A stretch of 28,878 nt of DNA from Bacteroidales bacterium (GTDB taxonomy: Bacteria > Bacteroidota > Bacteroidia > Bacteroidales > P3), in contig JAEEIS010000047.1 of the NCBI GenBank assembly GCA_016281475.1, positions 1 to 28,878 on the forward strand, read 5' to 3'. This document shows positions 14,952-22,816 of this stretch, piece after piece. Positions within the stretch are counted from its first letter, which is position 1, and every line of letters starts with the position of its first letter. Position numbers and translations under genes: made by a program. The notes under the pieces are model-generated. The model was not told the DNA's origin and did not search any database. It worked only from the letters and a program-made list of their open reading frames with translations.

Positions 14952-15803
14952 ATGAAAAAAGCAATCATCAGATTCTTTGCTTTGGCAGTGGTGGTCATGT
15001 GTATCGCCTCCTGCCAGAAGGAAAAAGACCTTAGCGGTGCGCGGTTCTTTGCCACCATGGAGGACTGTTCGGACATCTACACGAAAACCGTGCTCAACGG
15101 CAATTCGCTTTTCTGGACCACGGGCGACCAAATCAAGATTTTCGGCAACAATGCCGAGGACAACGAGGGCCATCTCTATTCGGCCACTCCGACCCAAGGT
15201 GGCCTGCAGGCTGGTTTCTACAGCGTCGGGACCGAGGTTCTAGAGAGCAGCACCTACCATGCAGTCTACCCTGCCGACATTGCCGAGGACAGCAATGTCA
15301 TCACCCTCCCCGCCGTGCAGAACAGTGCCGACGGCAACCTGCGCGGACTCCCCATGTATGCCATCAGCGAATCGAACGGTTTGTCGTTCAAATGCCTCTG
15401 CGGCGTGCTGAAGTTCAGCCTCACGAAGAACAGCACCAGCGTCTCCCGCATCGACATCATCGCCGACCGCGTGATTAACGGCACATTCGATGTCACCTAC
15501 AACCATGGGAATCCCACGCTGACTTATCGCAACGACGAGTCGGGCAGCAACACCACCACCCTCGAATGCACCGCACAAAGCATCGCCTCTGGCCACGACT
15601 TCTTCATCTATCTGCCAGCTGGCAGCTACGACACCCTTAAGTTCAAAATCTACGACAACGACGGCAACGCCAGCGTGCTGACCGCCAAGGAAGGCAGCTC
15701 CATCACCGTCGAGCGCAGCAAGTACACCACCATCACTAGGCAGCAACGAGATAGCTCTCAAGCCCGTGGGTGCAAAGGGCGGCCTGTTCACGGTCAACAG
15801 TAA
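14952..15803 (+). CDS. Fimbrillin-like lipoprotein, N-terminal fragment (frameshifted)
   Basis: 283 residues as read. A signal peptide with lipobox C-I-A-S-C (Cys21) shows a surface or periplasmic lipoprotein. Residues about 30-260 look like the fimbrillin/Mfa-type fold of Bacteroidales (T-K-T-V-L-N-G-N-S-L-F-W, W-x-x-G-D-Q-I, Y-H-A-V-Y-P, F-K-C-L-C-G-V-L-K-F). After T-T-I-T (about base 15737) the frame runs into unrelated sequence and stops. The +1 frame continues at once with G-S-N-E-I-A-L-K-P-V-G-A-K-G, the usual link to the C-terminal domain in the next entry. The intact protein would be about 540 residues over 14952-16572. One extra base near 15738, a sequencing error or a pseudogene are all possible. 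Confidence 0.8.
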   Translation: MKKAIIRFFALAVVVMCIASCQKEKDLSGARFFATMEDCSDIYTKTVLNGNSLFWTTGDQIKIFGNNAEDNEGHLYSATPTQGGLQAGFYSVGTEVLESSTYHAVYPADIAEDSNVITLPAVQNSADGNLRGLPMYAISESNGLSFKCLCGVLKFSLTKNSTSVSRIDIIADRVINGTFDVTYNHGNPTLTYRNDESGSNTTTLECTAQSIASGHDFFIYLPAGSYDTLKFKIYDNDGNASVLTAKEGSSITVERSKYTTITRQQRDSSQARGCKGRPVHGQQ

Positions 15804-16572
15804 TGGCGACCAAGTGTGGTTCTCGCAGGGTGTGCTAAGACTTAAACCAATTACAAGACGTTACTGGTTTGAAGATGGCGAATGGAGCCATTGGGAAGAA
15901 GAGTGCACTGGCTGGGAGTGGGTTTTTCGCGATGAGCAATACCAAGTAGTAACCGACGCAGAATATTATTGTTGGGGAGCCAGCGGATACAATAATACCA
16001 TCACTTTCTTCAACGGCTGGATATCCGCATGTTCGCCAGAGGGGGTGAACAATTTGGCCGGCACCAACTACGACTGGGGGGTGTACAATCCCATCGCCAA
16101 CGGGGGCAACGAGGCCGGATTGTGGCGCACGCCTACCGCCGCCGAGTTGCGATACATCCTGTTTACCCGCACCAATGCTAATCAAAAGCGCGGCTTAGCC
16201 ACGGTCAACAACCAAGGTGGCATAATCCTACTGCCCGACAACTTTGTACTGCCTAGCGGGATAACCTTCACCCCTGCCAGCAGCATCGACAATAGTAATG
16301 CTCCGAACATGTATATGTATACAGACTCATACAGCTGGACGGACAACGTGTACACCCTGCACCAGTGGCGGCAGCTCGAAGCCGCAGGTGCTATTTTCCT
16401 TCCCGGCAGGAAAGAGCAAATGGAGGACTGGGACGACCCGACCATAATTCGTACATACTACTATCCCGAATATTTCACAACAACAGGGAAAGTGCTTTGG
16501 TCTGATAACTACATCATTTTCCATGATGCTACGGGATATGGATATATCCGACTAATCCAAGATGCCCAGTAG
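15739..16572 (+). CDS. Fimbrillin-like lipoprotein, C-terminal fragment (frameshifted)
   Basis: It reads open from about 15739 with no ATG of its own; the only start-like codon nearby is GTG 15766. It carries a domain I know from many Bacteroidales lipoproteins: G-x-F-T-V-N-x-x-G-D-Q-V-x-F-S-Q-G at the start, W-G-A-S-G-Y-N, then N-G-G-N-E-A-G-L-W-R-T-P-T-A-A-E-L, G-G-I-I-L-L-P-D and A-G-A-I-F-L-P-G near the end. It lacks a signal peptide and so would not be exported alone. I infer it is the second half of the lipoprotein gene starting at 14952. It ends 29 nt before a strong bidirectional terminator. Confidence 0.75.
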   Translation, partial: GSNEIALKPVGAKGGLFTVNSNGDQVWFSQGVLRLKPITRRYWFEDGEWSHWEEECTGWEWVFRDEQYQVVTDAEYYCWGASGYNNTITFFNGWISACSPEGVNNLAGTNYDWGVYNPIANGGNEAGLWRTPTAAELRYILFTRTNANQKRGLATVNNQGGIILLPDNFVLPSGITFTPASSIDNSNAPNMYMYTDSYSWTDNVYTLHQWRQLEAAGAIFLPGRKEQMEDWDDPTIIRTYYYPEYFTTTGKVLWSDNYIIFHDATGYGYIRLIQDAQ

Positions 16573-16600
16573 CACTGGCAAACAAGCCCCTATTTATTCA

Positions 16601-16634
16601 TAACGGAAGCCTGCCTTAGGGCAGGCTTCCGTTA
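16601..16634. terminator. Bidirectional terminator between convergent genes
   Basis: A perfect 15-bp stem (TAACGGAAGCCTGCC and its complement) with loop TTAG. The minus-strand NlpC gene's stop codon (16632-16634) is inside the stem. Confidence 0.88.
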
Positions 16635-17231
16635 GTTTATGCGTCCCCCTTTGTAGAAATGTTTGCTCCAATAGCTGTCGTCGAGGCGGCTGATGATGAC
16701 GCCGCGCGAGGTGGAGGAATGGGCGAAGAGGCCGTCCTTGAGGTAGATGCCCACGTGCGAGACGCGGCCCTTGCTATTGGTGAAGAAGACGATGTCGCCC
16801 TCGCGCAGCTCGCTCTTAGTGATGAGGGTGACATCCTGCTGCATGTCGTTTGCCACGCGGTGGAGCCGGCGCTGATAGACCTCGCGGACAATATGCCCCA
16901 CAAAGGCAGAGCAGTCCACCCCTTCCTTGGTGGTGCCGCCATATCTGTAGGGGGTTCCCATCCACGCCTCGATGGCATCGTAGAGCTGCTCGTTGTCGCC
17001 TGCGGCACGCTCAATGCCCAGCGCGTTCACCCTACCTGCGGCCTTGGCCTCGGCAGTGGGTGTGGGCACGTATGGCACCTCGGAAACATACTCGTCGACA
17101 TAGAGCTCACCGACAGAGTAGTCCTCCTCTTCCAAATCGCGTGAAAGAAAATTCTTCACCGCCTCGCAGGAGGTGAAGAGGAGCAGTGTGAGCAGGACAA
17201 TGCTAATCCTTGATAATGTAGATGTCCTCAT
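16632..17231 (-). CDS. NlpC/P60 peptidoglycan hydrolase lipoprotein
   Basis: 199 residues, start ATG at 17231. Signal peptide with lipobox (LLFTSC, Cys22). The NlpC/P60 domain covers residues about 80-199, with Y-R-Y-G-G then the nucleophile in D-C-S-A-F (Cys107), H159 in S-H-V-G-I-Y and H171 in F-A-H-S-S as the likely second and third catalytic residues. Family enzymes cut the D-Glu to diamino-acid link in peptidoglycan stem peptides. Residues about 30-75 are an acidic linker. The gene overlaps the FtsB/DivIC-like gene by 29 nt, which suggests co-translation and a shared role in wall remodelling at division. Confidence 0.93.
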   Translation of the reverse strand: MRTSTLSRISIVLLTLLLFTSCEAVKNFLSRDLEEEDYSVGELYVDEYVSEVPYVPTPTAEAKAAGRVNALGIERAAGDNEQLYDAIEAWMGTPYRYGGTTKEGVDCSAFVGHIVREVYQRRLHRVANDMQQDVTLITKSELREGDIVFFTNSKGRVSHVGIYLKDGLFAHSSTSRGVIISRLDDSYWSKHFYKGGRIN

Positions 17232-17499
17232 TGTCGCGTTTCATGTAGTAGTGTTCGCGCCCATACGTCTCGAGGGCCTCGATGTTGCCAATGAGCGAGA
17301 CCGCTTCGGCACTATCCTGTTTAATGGCGTTTTCGAGCAAGTTAATCTCCTTGTTGAGCTCCGCCACGTCACGGCTGAGCCGATGGGTGACAAGGAAGTT
17401 GTTCTCCCCCAAGAAGAAGAAGAAAAGGAGGAAGACCAGCGTCACCGCCACATACTTGTTCTTAACGATTTTCCAAATGGTGAGGAGTATCTTTTTCAT
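17203..17499 (-). CDS. Septum formation initiator (FtsB/DivIC family)
   Basis: 98 residues, start ATG at 17499. A single membrane helix (about 17-31) is followed by a coiled-coil segment (about 40-70, with R-D-V-A-E-L-N-K-E-I-N-L-L-E) and a C-terminal G-R-E-H-Y-Y-M-K-R-D-N-E-D motif, the bacteroidal counterpart of the ARE-x-Y-x-x-x-x-x-E region. It is expected in the divisome with FtsL and FtsQ at the inner membrane. The overlap with the downstream NlpC gene and the lytic transglycosylase upstream make a compact cell-wall/division cluster. Confidence 0.9.
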   Translation of the reverse strand: MKKILLTIWKIVKNKYVAVTLVFLLFFFFLGENNFLVTHRLSRDVAELNKEINLLENAIKQDSAEAVSLIGNIEALETYGREHYYMKRDNEDIYIIKD

Positions 17500-17574
17500 A
17501 ATTAAAATTGTAATTATTAGGTTAAAGGTTAGGGTTGAAAGTGGCTACCGCACAACGTTTCAACAATCAAACAA

Positions 17575-18855
17575 CTATTTTACTTTCAGTCGTTGTCCCT
17601 CGCGGATGCGGTCGGAACAAAGGCCGTTGAGCTTTTTAATCTTAGAAATGGTGGTGCCGTGCTTGGCAGCAATAGAAGAGAGGGTCTCGCCCCGACGCAC
17701 CTTGTGGTAGGATGAAGATTGCGAGTGCTTGCGGCTGCTGCGAGAGCTGACAGCAGGCCGGTTGTCGTCGGTGGCGGCAGGCTTGACGGCGACAGTCCTG
17801 CGGCTGAGGGAATCCTCGGAAGCCAAGAAAATGGTGTCAGCCCAATGTATCAGGTCGTTCATCTTGTCGGTGGGCATACACAAAGGATAAGAGTTGCCTT
17901 CGCCAGGAATCATGTCGATACGGTATTGCGGATTGAGCGTGCGGAGCTCGTCCATCTCCACACCCGTGTATTTGCTCACGAAGGTGAAAAGCATATTGCG
18001 CACCACCATAATAGTGTCGGTACGCAGGGGGATGGTGACGCGCTTGGGATGCAGACCGTGTTCGGGATAAAAATTCATGATGTAGGTGGCAGCGATGAAG
18101 GCGGGGATATAGCCGCGAGTCTCGCGGGGCAGGTAGGGGTAGATTTGCCAAAAATCGCGTTTGCCGCCCGACCGGGCAATGGCCTTGTTGATATTGCCTG
18201 GGCCGCAGTTGTAGGCAGCGATGGCAAGGTGCCAGTCGCCGAACACGTTGTAGAGGTCGTGGATGTAGTGGGCGGCGGCATCGGAAGACTTGTATGTGTC
18301 GCGACGCTCGTCGATGATGGAATTGACTTCCAAGCCGTAGTTCTTGCCGGTGGTGTACATAAACTGCCACAGTCCCGCAGCACCCACACGCGAGGTGGCA
18401 AGGGGGTTCATGGCCGACTCGACAATGGTGAGGTGCTTCAGTTCCTCAGGCACATCGTAGCGTGCCAACGCCTCTTCGAAAATGGGATAATAAAACTCCG
18501 ACAGGGTGAGCATCACGTCCAAACGACCGCGCATACGGTTCAAATACATGCGTATATAGGAACGCACCTCGGCATTGAAGGTCATAGGGATGACCGTATG
18601 CAGCGAGTGCAATCGACGCGCTATGACGCTGTCGGGAATCTGGTCGAAGGCATAGTCGGTGTTGATATTGGCTCGATGTCGACGCGTGGAGGCAGCGTAT
18701 TTATTAATGACATAGCTGTTTAAGAGGCTGTCGTAATTGGTCACAAACTGGTCGGCCATGTCGGTAGCCTCGGCGTGATTGGGATGGTGCTGAGCCCTCA
18801 GTGTGGCGGGCCACATGAGCAACAAAACCGCACCTATATAGCAAAAGCGTTTCAT
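17575..18855 (-). CDS. mltD: MltD-type lytic transglycosylase with C-terminal LysM
   Basis: 426 residues, start ATG at 18855. Signal peptide (cleavage near A-Q, residue 22). The SLT domain spans about 125-265 with catalytic Glu146 in I-V-E-S-A-M-N-P, then G-A-A-G-L-W-Q-F-M and A-Y-N-C-G-P-G-N-I, all standard for family 1 transglycosylases. A Ser-rich linker (about 355-380) leads to one LysM domain (383-426, R-R-G-E-T-L-S-S-I-A). A degenerate LysM-like stretch lies near 290-330. It cleaves glycan strands non-hydrolytically in the periplasm. A clear promoter precedes it and a TTAGGTTAAAGG repeat arm (17519-17535) follows it. Confidence 0.93.
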   Translation of the reverse strand: MKRFCYIGAVLLLMWPATLRAQHHPNHAEATDMADQFVTNYDSLLNSYVINKYAASTRRHRANINTDYAFDQIPDSVIARRLHSLHTVIPMTFNAEVRSYIRMYLNRMRGRLDVMLTLSEFYYPIFEEALARYDVPEELKHLTIVESAMNPLATSRVGAAGLWQFMYTTGKNYGLEVNSIIDERRDTYKSSDAAAHYIHDLYNVFGDWHLAIAAYNCGPGNINKAIARSGGKRDFWQIYPYLPRETRGYIPAFIAATYIMNFYPEHGLHPKRVTIPLRTDTIMVVRNMLFTFVSKYTGVEMDELRTLNPQYRIDMIPGEGNSYPLCMPTDKMNDLIHWADTIFLASEDSLSRRTVAVKPAATDDNRPAVSSRSSRKHSQSSSYHKVRRGETLSSIAAKHGTTISKIKKLNGLCSDRIREGQRLKVK

Positions 18856-18897
18856 ATATAGTTCTTTCTAATTATTCGTATTATCTGTTTTAGCTTG

Positions 18898-18928
18898 CAA
18901 AAGTACGCAAAAAAACTCTCATGGCAAA
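18898..18928 (-). promoter_or_regulatory. Promoter for the lytic transglycosylase gene
   Basis: On the minus strand TACTTTTG (18898-18905) with TTTG at 18925-18928, 19 nt between. The start codon is about 42 nt downstream. Confidence 0.7.
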
Positions 18929-19044
18929 ACTTAATAATACATAAATTATCAACAGCCATTTTTTCTACCGCTACAACCCATTGACGGCAAAAACATTAAC
19001 TGCGGAGAGGCTGTAAATAAGTATTTTTTTTATAGAAATGGTAG

Positions 19045-19073
19045 TTGCATAATGATTTTTTTACGTATTTTTG
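19045..19073 (+). promoter_or_regulatory. trxA promoter
   Basis: TTG at 19045-19047 and TATTTTTG at 19066-19073 with 18 nt between. It places transcription start near 19080, after the upstream in-frame ATG at 19052, and therefore decides for the start at 19112. Confidence 0.72.
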
Positions 19074-19111
19074 CAGTCGCAAAGTTTATCAACTTAAAAA
19101 ATCAATACATC

Positions 19112-19426
19112 ATGGAAATCAACATCACAGAAGAAAATTTCAAGCAAGTGCTGGCCGACAATCCCGTCGTTATGATTGATTTTGGTGCCACTTGGTGCGG
19201 CCCCTGCAAGGCCCTCGCCCCCATCGTCGAAGAGATTGCCAACGAGTACGAAGGCAAAGCCGCCATCTGCAAGGCCGATGTGGAAGAGTGCTCCACCATC
19301 GCCGCGCAGTTCCGCATCCGCAACGTGCCCACAGTCCTCTTCTTCAAGAATGGCGAGCCCAAGGACAAGAGCGTAGGCCTCGTACAGAAAAGCACCCTCA
19401 CCGAAAAAATTGACGCACTGCTGTAA
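19112..19426 (+). CDS. trxA: Thioredoxin
   Basis: 104 residues from ATG 19112. Active site W-C-G-P-C with Cys29 and Cys32, then the cis-Pro loop N-V-P-T near residue 72 and L-x-F-F-K-N-G. It reduces protein disulfides in the cytoplasm using thioredoxin reductase. No signal peptide is present if the 19112 start is used; the upstream ATG (19052) would add a hydrophobic start but lies before the predicted transcription start. Length and motifs match the family. A repeat-rich spacer separates it from the DUF58 gene. Confidence 0.95.
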   Translation: MEINITEENFKQVLADNPVVMIDFGATWCGPCKALAPIVEEIANEYEGKAAICKADVEECSTIAAQFRIRNVPTVLFFKNGEPKDKSVGLVQKSTLTEKIDALL

Positions 19427-19456
19427 AATTGAAAATTGAAAGTTGAAAATTGAAAA

Positions 19457-19512
19457 GGTTAGAGGTTAGAGTTGCTGCCGTCCCTAACCTCTAACTCCTA
19501 ACCCCTAACCCT
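19457..19512. repeat. GGTTAGAGGTTAG / CTAACCTCTAACT inverted repeat after trxA
   Basis: Left arm 19457-19469, right arm 19484-19496 with 12 of 13 positions paired, followed by more CTAACC copies to 19512. AATTGAAA copies precede it. It is likely a 3'-end hairpin for trxA. Confidence 0.8.
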
Positions 19513-19526
19513 TAAACTTTCAGCAC

Positions 19527-19548
19527 GGGCAGACACCAGTGTCTGCCC
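19527..19548. repeat. 22-bp GGGCAGACAC palindrome, second copy
   Basis: Perfect arms GGGCAGACAC and GTGTCTGCCC around CA. It lies 18 nt before the GTG start of the DUF58 gene, so it could affect initiation there. Confidence 0.88.
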
Positions 19549-19566
19549 CTACAATAATCAACTTTC

Positions 19567-20496
19567 GTGGTTTTCGAACTAGAGAAATACAATTCGCTGG
19601 ACTTCTTTGCTCGCCAGATTGTGGAAGGTTTCCTCATTGGCCTGCATAGAAGTCCCTTTCACGGCTTTTCGGTCGAATTTGCCGAGCACCGCCAATACAC
19701 CGTTGGCGAGTCGACCCGCAACATTGACTGGAAACTCTATGGCCGCACCAACAAGCTCTATCTTAAACGCTTCGAGGAGGAGACAAACCTCCGCTGCCAA
19801 CTGGTCATCGACCACAGCAGCTCGATGCTCCTGCCTATTGAGGACCATGGCAATCTGGAGCATCCCAACAAAATCACCTTCGCCTGCTATGCCGCCGCCG
19901 TGCTGAGCGAACTATTGCTGAAACAACGCGATGCCTTCGGGCTGACCCTGCTCAGCGACGGTATCGACCTGCAGACCGACACCCATAGCAGCCGTGTGCA
20001 TCAGAAATACCTGCTCGAAATACTAGAAAAGGAACTCCGCCAAGAACCCAAGCAGGCACTGCAATCCCCCTCCCCCACCCATATCGCCGAGGCTCTCCAC
20101 CTCACTGCCGAGCGGCTGCATCGGCGATCACTCGTTGTCATCTTCACCGATGCCCTCGTCAAGCCCGACGACCACGACCCCATGATGGATGCCCTGCGAC
20201 ACCTGCGACACTGCAAGCACGAGGTAATCCTTTTCCACACCCTCCACCACGGCCACGAAATCGACTTCGACTACCCCAACCGCCCCACCGAATTCATCGA
20301 CTTGGAAAGCGGGCGGCACCTCAAGCTGCTCCCCTCCGAGGTGGCAGAAAAATACCACGAACAAATGGTCCGCCAAACCGCCGACATCAAACAACACGCC
20401 ATCCGCTACCGCATCGACTACCAGCCTATCGACACCCAGCAGGGCTTCGACCAGGTGCTGCTCCCATTCCTCCTCAAACGCAACAGGCATGTATAG
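19567..20496 (+). CDS. DUF58 domain protein with vWA-like fold
   Basis: 309 residues. The DUF58 signature is at about 45-55 (Y-T-V-G-E-S-T-R-N-I-D-W, then L-Y-L-K-R-F-E-E-E). A MIDAS-like D-H-S-S-S motif (D82, S84, S86) opens the vWA-like region. No membrane helix is visible, as in the cytoplasmic DUF58 type. Members usually work with a MoxR ATPase, but none is in the window. The start is GTG 19567: no ATG fits, and G-T-G-G-T-T follows the palindrome closely. The real start could be further upstream if the repeat is read through, but no better codon is seen. Confidence 0.85.
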   Translation: MVFELEKYNSLDFFARQIVEGFLIGLHRSPFHGFSVEFAEHRQYTVGESTRNIDWKLYGRTNKLYLKRFEEETNLRCQLVIDHSSSMLLPIEDHGNLEHPNKITFACYAAAVLSELLLKQRDAFGLTLLSDGIDLQTDTHSSRVHQKYLLEILEKELRQEPKQALQSPSPTHIAEALHLTAERLHRRSLVVIFTDALVKPDDHDPMMDALRHLRHCKHEVILFHTLHHGHEIDFDYPNRPTEFIDLESGRHLKLLPSEVAEKYHEQMVRQTADIKQHAIRYRIDYQPIDTQQGFDQVLLPFLLKRNRHV

Positions 20497-20579
20497 CTAA
20501 ATTGAAAAGTATCTAAGTGCGATTACACACTTTTTTGTTAAAAAAACAACAATAAATTCAATTATTCAAATATTTTTAC

Positions 20580-20587
20580 TATTTTTG
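20580..20587 (+). promoter_or_regulatory. buk promoter -7 element
   Basis: TATTTTTG, 58 nt before the buk ATG, in an AT-rich 150-bp spacer. The -33 box is weak. Confidence 0.55.
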
Positions 20588-20645
20588 CAAATCGAATTTT
20601 GCAAATATTTGTGACGACGAAATTAATTAAACACAACATATCATT

Positions 20646-21737
20646 ATGAGTACTAAGAAATACACCCTAGTCATCAACCCCGGTGCAACCTCCACCAAGG
20701 CTGCCATCTACGAAGGCGAGACTGAGATATTTACCGAGAACCTGTCTCACCCCATTGAGGAGATTCAGAAGTTCCACGAAGTTGCCGACCAGTTCGACTA
20801 CCGCAAAGACGCTATCCTCGACATGGTGAAACGCCACGGTGTCGGCACCGACGAAATTGCCGTCGTCATGGGTCGCGGCGGCCTCACCCGCCCCTGCGAG
20901 AGCGGCTGCTACCGTGTCAACGACCTGATGAAGGAAGAGTGCCACGCCGGTATCCAGGGCAAGCACGCCTGCAACCTCGGCGCACTCATCAGCGACGCTA
21001 TCGCCAAGGAGATTGGTCTCGACTGCGCCTACATCGCCGACCCCGGCATCGTGGACGAGCGTCCCGAATATGCCAAGATTTCTGGCCACCCCATCTTCGA
21101 CCTCGACCCCAGCCACGAAGGTGTCATCTGGCACTGCCTCAACCAAAAGATGACCGCCAAGCTCTACGCCCGCGAACTCGGCAAGCACTATGAGGACCTC
21201 AACCTCATCATCGCCCACATGGGCGGCGGCGTCAGCGTCGGCATCCACCAGCACGGCCGTTGCGTCGAAGTCAACCGCGCCCTCTGCGGCCTCGGTGCCT
21301 TCTCGCCCACCCGTTGCGGCAGCATCAACGCCAGCAAACTCATCGAGGTGGCATGCTCCGGCAAGTACACCGAAGCCCAGCTGAAGAAGATTGTCACCGC
21401 CGAAGGCGGCTTCGTGGCCTACCTCGGCACCAACGATGCCTACGAGGTGGAGAAGAAAGCCCTGGCAGGCGATGCCAAGTGCCAGCTCCTCGTCGATGCC
21501 TTCTGCTACCAGGTGTCGCTCGAAATCAGCCGTCTCGCCGCTGTCGTCAACGGCAAGGTCGACGCCATCCTCCTCACTGGCGGCATTGCCTACAGCAAGC
21601 CCTGGATGCAGATGATCACCGACCGCATCAGCTGGATTGCCCCCGTCAAGGTCTACAAGGGCGAAAACGAAATGCTCGCCCTCGCCATCTGCGGCAAGGA
21701 AATCCTCGACGGCACTGCACCCAAAGAATACAAGTAA
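20646..21737 (+). CDS. buk: Butyrate kinase (acetokinase family)
   Basis: 363 residues, normal length. It transfers phosphate between butyryl- (or branched acyl-) phosphate and ADP. The phosphate-binding start V-I-N-P-G-A-T-S-T-K (residues 9-18), M-G-R-G-G-L-T-R-P, I-A-H-M-G-G-G-V-S-V-G near 190, the S-P-T-R-C-G motif near 220 (P-T-R-(S/C)-G in the family) and L-L-T-G-G-I-A near 315 identify it. The usual partner, phosphotransbutyrylase (ptb), is not next to it; the neighbours are DUF58 and FKBP genes. It has its own promoter and a strong terminator, so it is probably transcribed alone. Substrate choice (butyrate or isobutyrate/isovalerate) cannot be told from sequence. Confidence 0.95.
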   Translation: MSTKKYTLVINPGATSTKAAIYEGETEIFTENLSHPIEEIQKFHEVADQFDYRKDAILDMVKRHGVGTDEIAVVMGRGGLTRPCESGCYRVNDLMKEECHAGIQGKHACNLGALISDAIAKEIGLDCAYIADPGIVDERPEYAKISGHPIFDLDPSHEGVIWHCLNQKMTAKLYARELGKHYEDLNLIIAHMGGGVSVGIHQHGRCVEVNRALCGLGAFSPTRCGSINASKLIEVACSGKYTEAQLKKIVTAEGGFVAYLGTNDAYEVEKKALAGDAKCQLLVDAFCYQVSLEISRLAAVVNGKVDAILLTGGIAYSKPWMQMITDRISWIAPVKVYKGENEMLALAICGKEILDGTAPKEYK

Positions 21738-21777
21738 AACAACCCCCAGCCGTCGCATCGACGGCAACCTATACAAA

Positions 21778-21818
21778 AAACTCCAATCTTTCAATCACGC
21801 ATTGAAAGATTGGAGTTT
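21778..21818 (+). terminator. Terminator after buk
   Basis: A perfect 18-bp stem (AAACTCCAATCTTTCAAT and its complement) with loop CACGC. It ends 30 nt before the FKBP start and separates the two genes. Confidence 0.9.
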
Positions 21819-21848
21819 AAAAATGAAAATCAAAAATCTATTATTATA

Positions 21849-22736
21849 ATGAAACGAATCATTCTCACCCTCACCATCCTGCTCCTCGGCACCGCCGTGA
21901 GTGCCCAGCAAGTCACCATCAAACGCGGCAAGGCCACCATGTCCGAAGCCGACTACAACATGCTCAAGCAGAAGGCCGACGCCTACGAATCCGTGCAGAA
22001 AGCCCTCAACGAAACCCTCGAGGCCTATCAGAAACAGCAGCAGATGAACGACATGTACCGTCCCATCGTGCTCAAGAACTTCAACGACTCCGCCTCCTAC
22101 GCCATCGGTAAGGACATCTACCAAAGCTGGCTCCGCGACAACCTCGGCATCAACGGCGAGGCTGCCGGCCAGTCGATGATTGACTGCTACAAAGGACAGA
22201 ACACATGGAACGACGCCATGATGCGTCCCCTCCTCCAACGTTTCCAACAAGAGTATGAAAAACGCCAGCAAGCAGAACAGGAAAGACTGATGGCCAGCAA
22301 AGACGAGAACATTGCCGCAGGCAAGAAATTCCTCGAAGAGAACGCCCTCAACAAGTCGGTATACCAAACCAAGAGCGGCCTGCAGTACAAGATTGTCCAG
22401 AAGGGCAAAGGCGGCAAGAAACCCACCGCCACCAACAAGGTGAGAGTCCACTACACCGGCAAACTCCTCGACGGCAAAGTGTTCGACAGCAGTGTCGACC
22501 GTGGCCAACCTGCCGAGTTCTTCCTCAACCAGGTCATCCCCGGCTGGACCGAAGGCCTGCAGCTGATGGACATCGGCTCCAAATACATCTTCTACATTCC
22601 CTCCAACCTTGCCTATGGCGACCAGATCATGGGTAGCATTCCTCCGGGTTCCACCCTCATCTTCGAGGTCGAACTGCTCGACATCCTGCCCGACCAGGCC
22701 CCTAAGAACAACGGCATACAGGTAATCCAAAAATAA
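21849..22736 (+). CDS. Exported FKBP-type peptidyl-prolyl isomerase (Mip/FkpA-like)
   Basis: 295 residues from ATG 21849. The frame can be extended to a TTG at 21810, but this lies in the terminator stem and would spoil the signal peptide. A signal peptide (cleavage after V-S-A-Q, about residue 19) is followed by a helical dimerisation region (about 40-170, rich in Gln/Lys/Glu) and the FKBP domain (about 185-283), with V-R-V-H-Y-T-G, G-K-V-F-D-S-S, V-I-P-G-W-T-E-G-L and Y-I-P-S-N-L-A-Y-G-D. It is a folding catalyst in the envelope. Confidence 0.93.
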   Translation: MKRIILTLTILLLGTAVSAQQVTIKRGKATMSEADYNMLKQKADAYESVQKALNETLEAYQKQQQMNDMYRPIVLKNFNDSASYAIGKDIYQSWLRDNLGINGEAAGQSMIDCYKGQNTWNDAMMRPLLQRFQQEYEKRQQAEQERLMASKDENIAAGKKFLEENALNKSVYQTKSGLQYKIVQKGKGGKKPTATNKVRVHYTGKLLDGKVFDSSVDRGQPAEFFLNQVIPGWTEGLQLMDIGSKYIFYIPSNLAYGDQIMGSIPPGSTLIFEVELLDILPDQAPKNNGIQVIQK

Positions 22737-22746
22737 GTGATATAAG

Positions 22747-22801
22747 TGATTAGTGAATAGACAAACCATTTGTCGAATCACGAATCACCATTCACTAGTC
22801 A
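22747..22801 (+). terminator. Composite hairpin after the FKBP gene
   Basis: Outer arms TGATTAGTGAAT (22747-22758) and ATTCACTAGTCA (22790-22801) pair with one mismatch, with an inner GACAAA-CCA-TTTGTC hairpin (22760-22774). It fills the spacer before aroC and has no T-run. Confidence 0.6.
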
Positions 22802-22816
22802 CCATATTTCACAAAA

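Noticed and set aside
15735..15748. Programmed +1 frameshift in the lipoprotein
   Set aside because: There is no slippery run, internal stop at the shift codon, or stimulating structure that I can see. A mutation or sequence error is simpler.
17719..18723. 334-codon plus-strand frame across the lytic transglycosylase gene
   Set aside because: Antisense shadow of a gene with an intact SLT catalytic motif and its own promoter.
19052..19111. Upstream in-frame ATG for thioredoxin
   Set aside because: It precedes the predicted transcription start (-7 element 19066-19073) and the added residues do not fit the family.
20667..21794. 375-codon minus-strand frame across buk
   Set aside because: Antisense to a complete butyrate kinase; acidic low-complexity product, and it runs through the buk terminator.
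21810..21848. TTG start for the FKBP protein
   Set aside because: It is inside the terminator stem and would bury the signal peptide; ATG 21849 gives a normal signal sequence.
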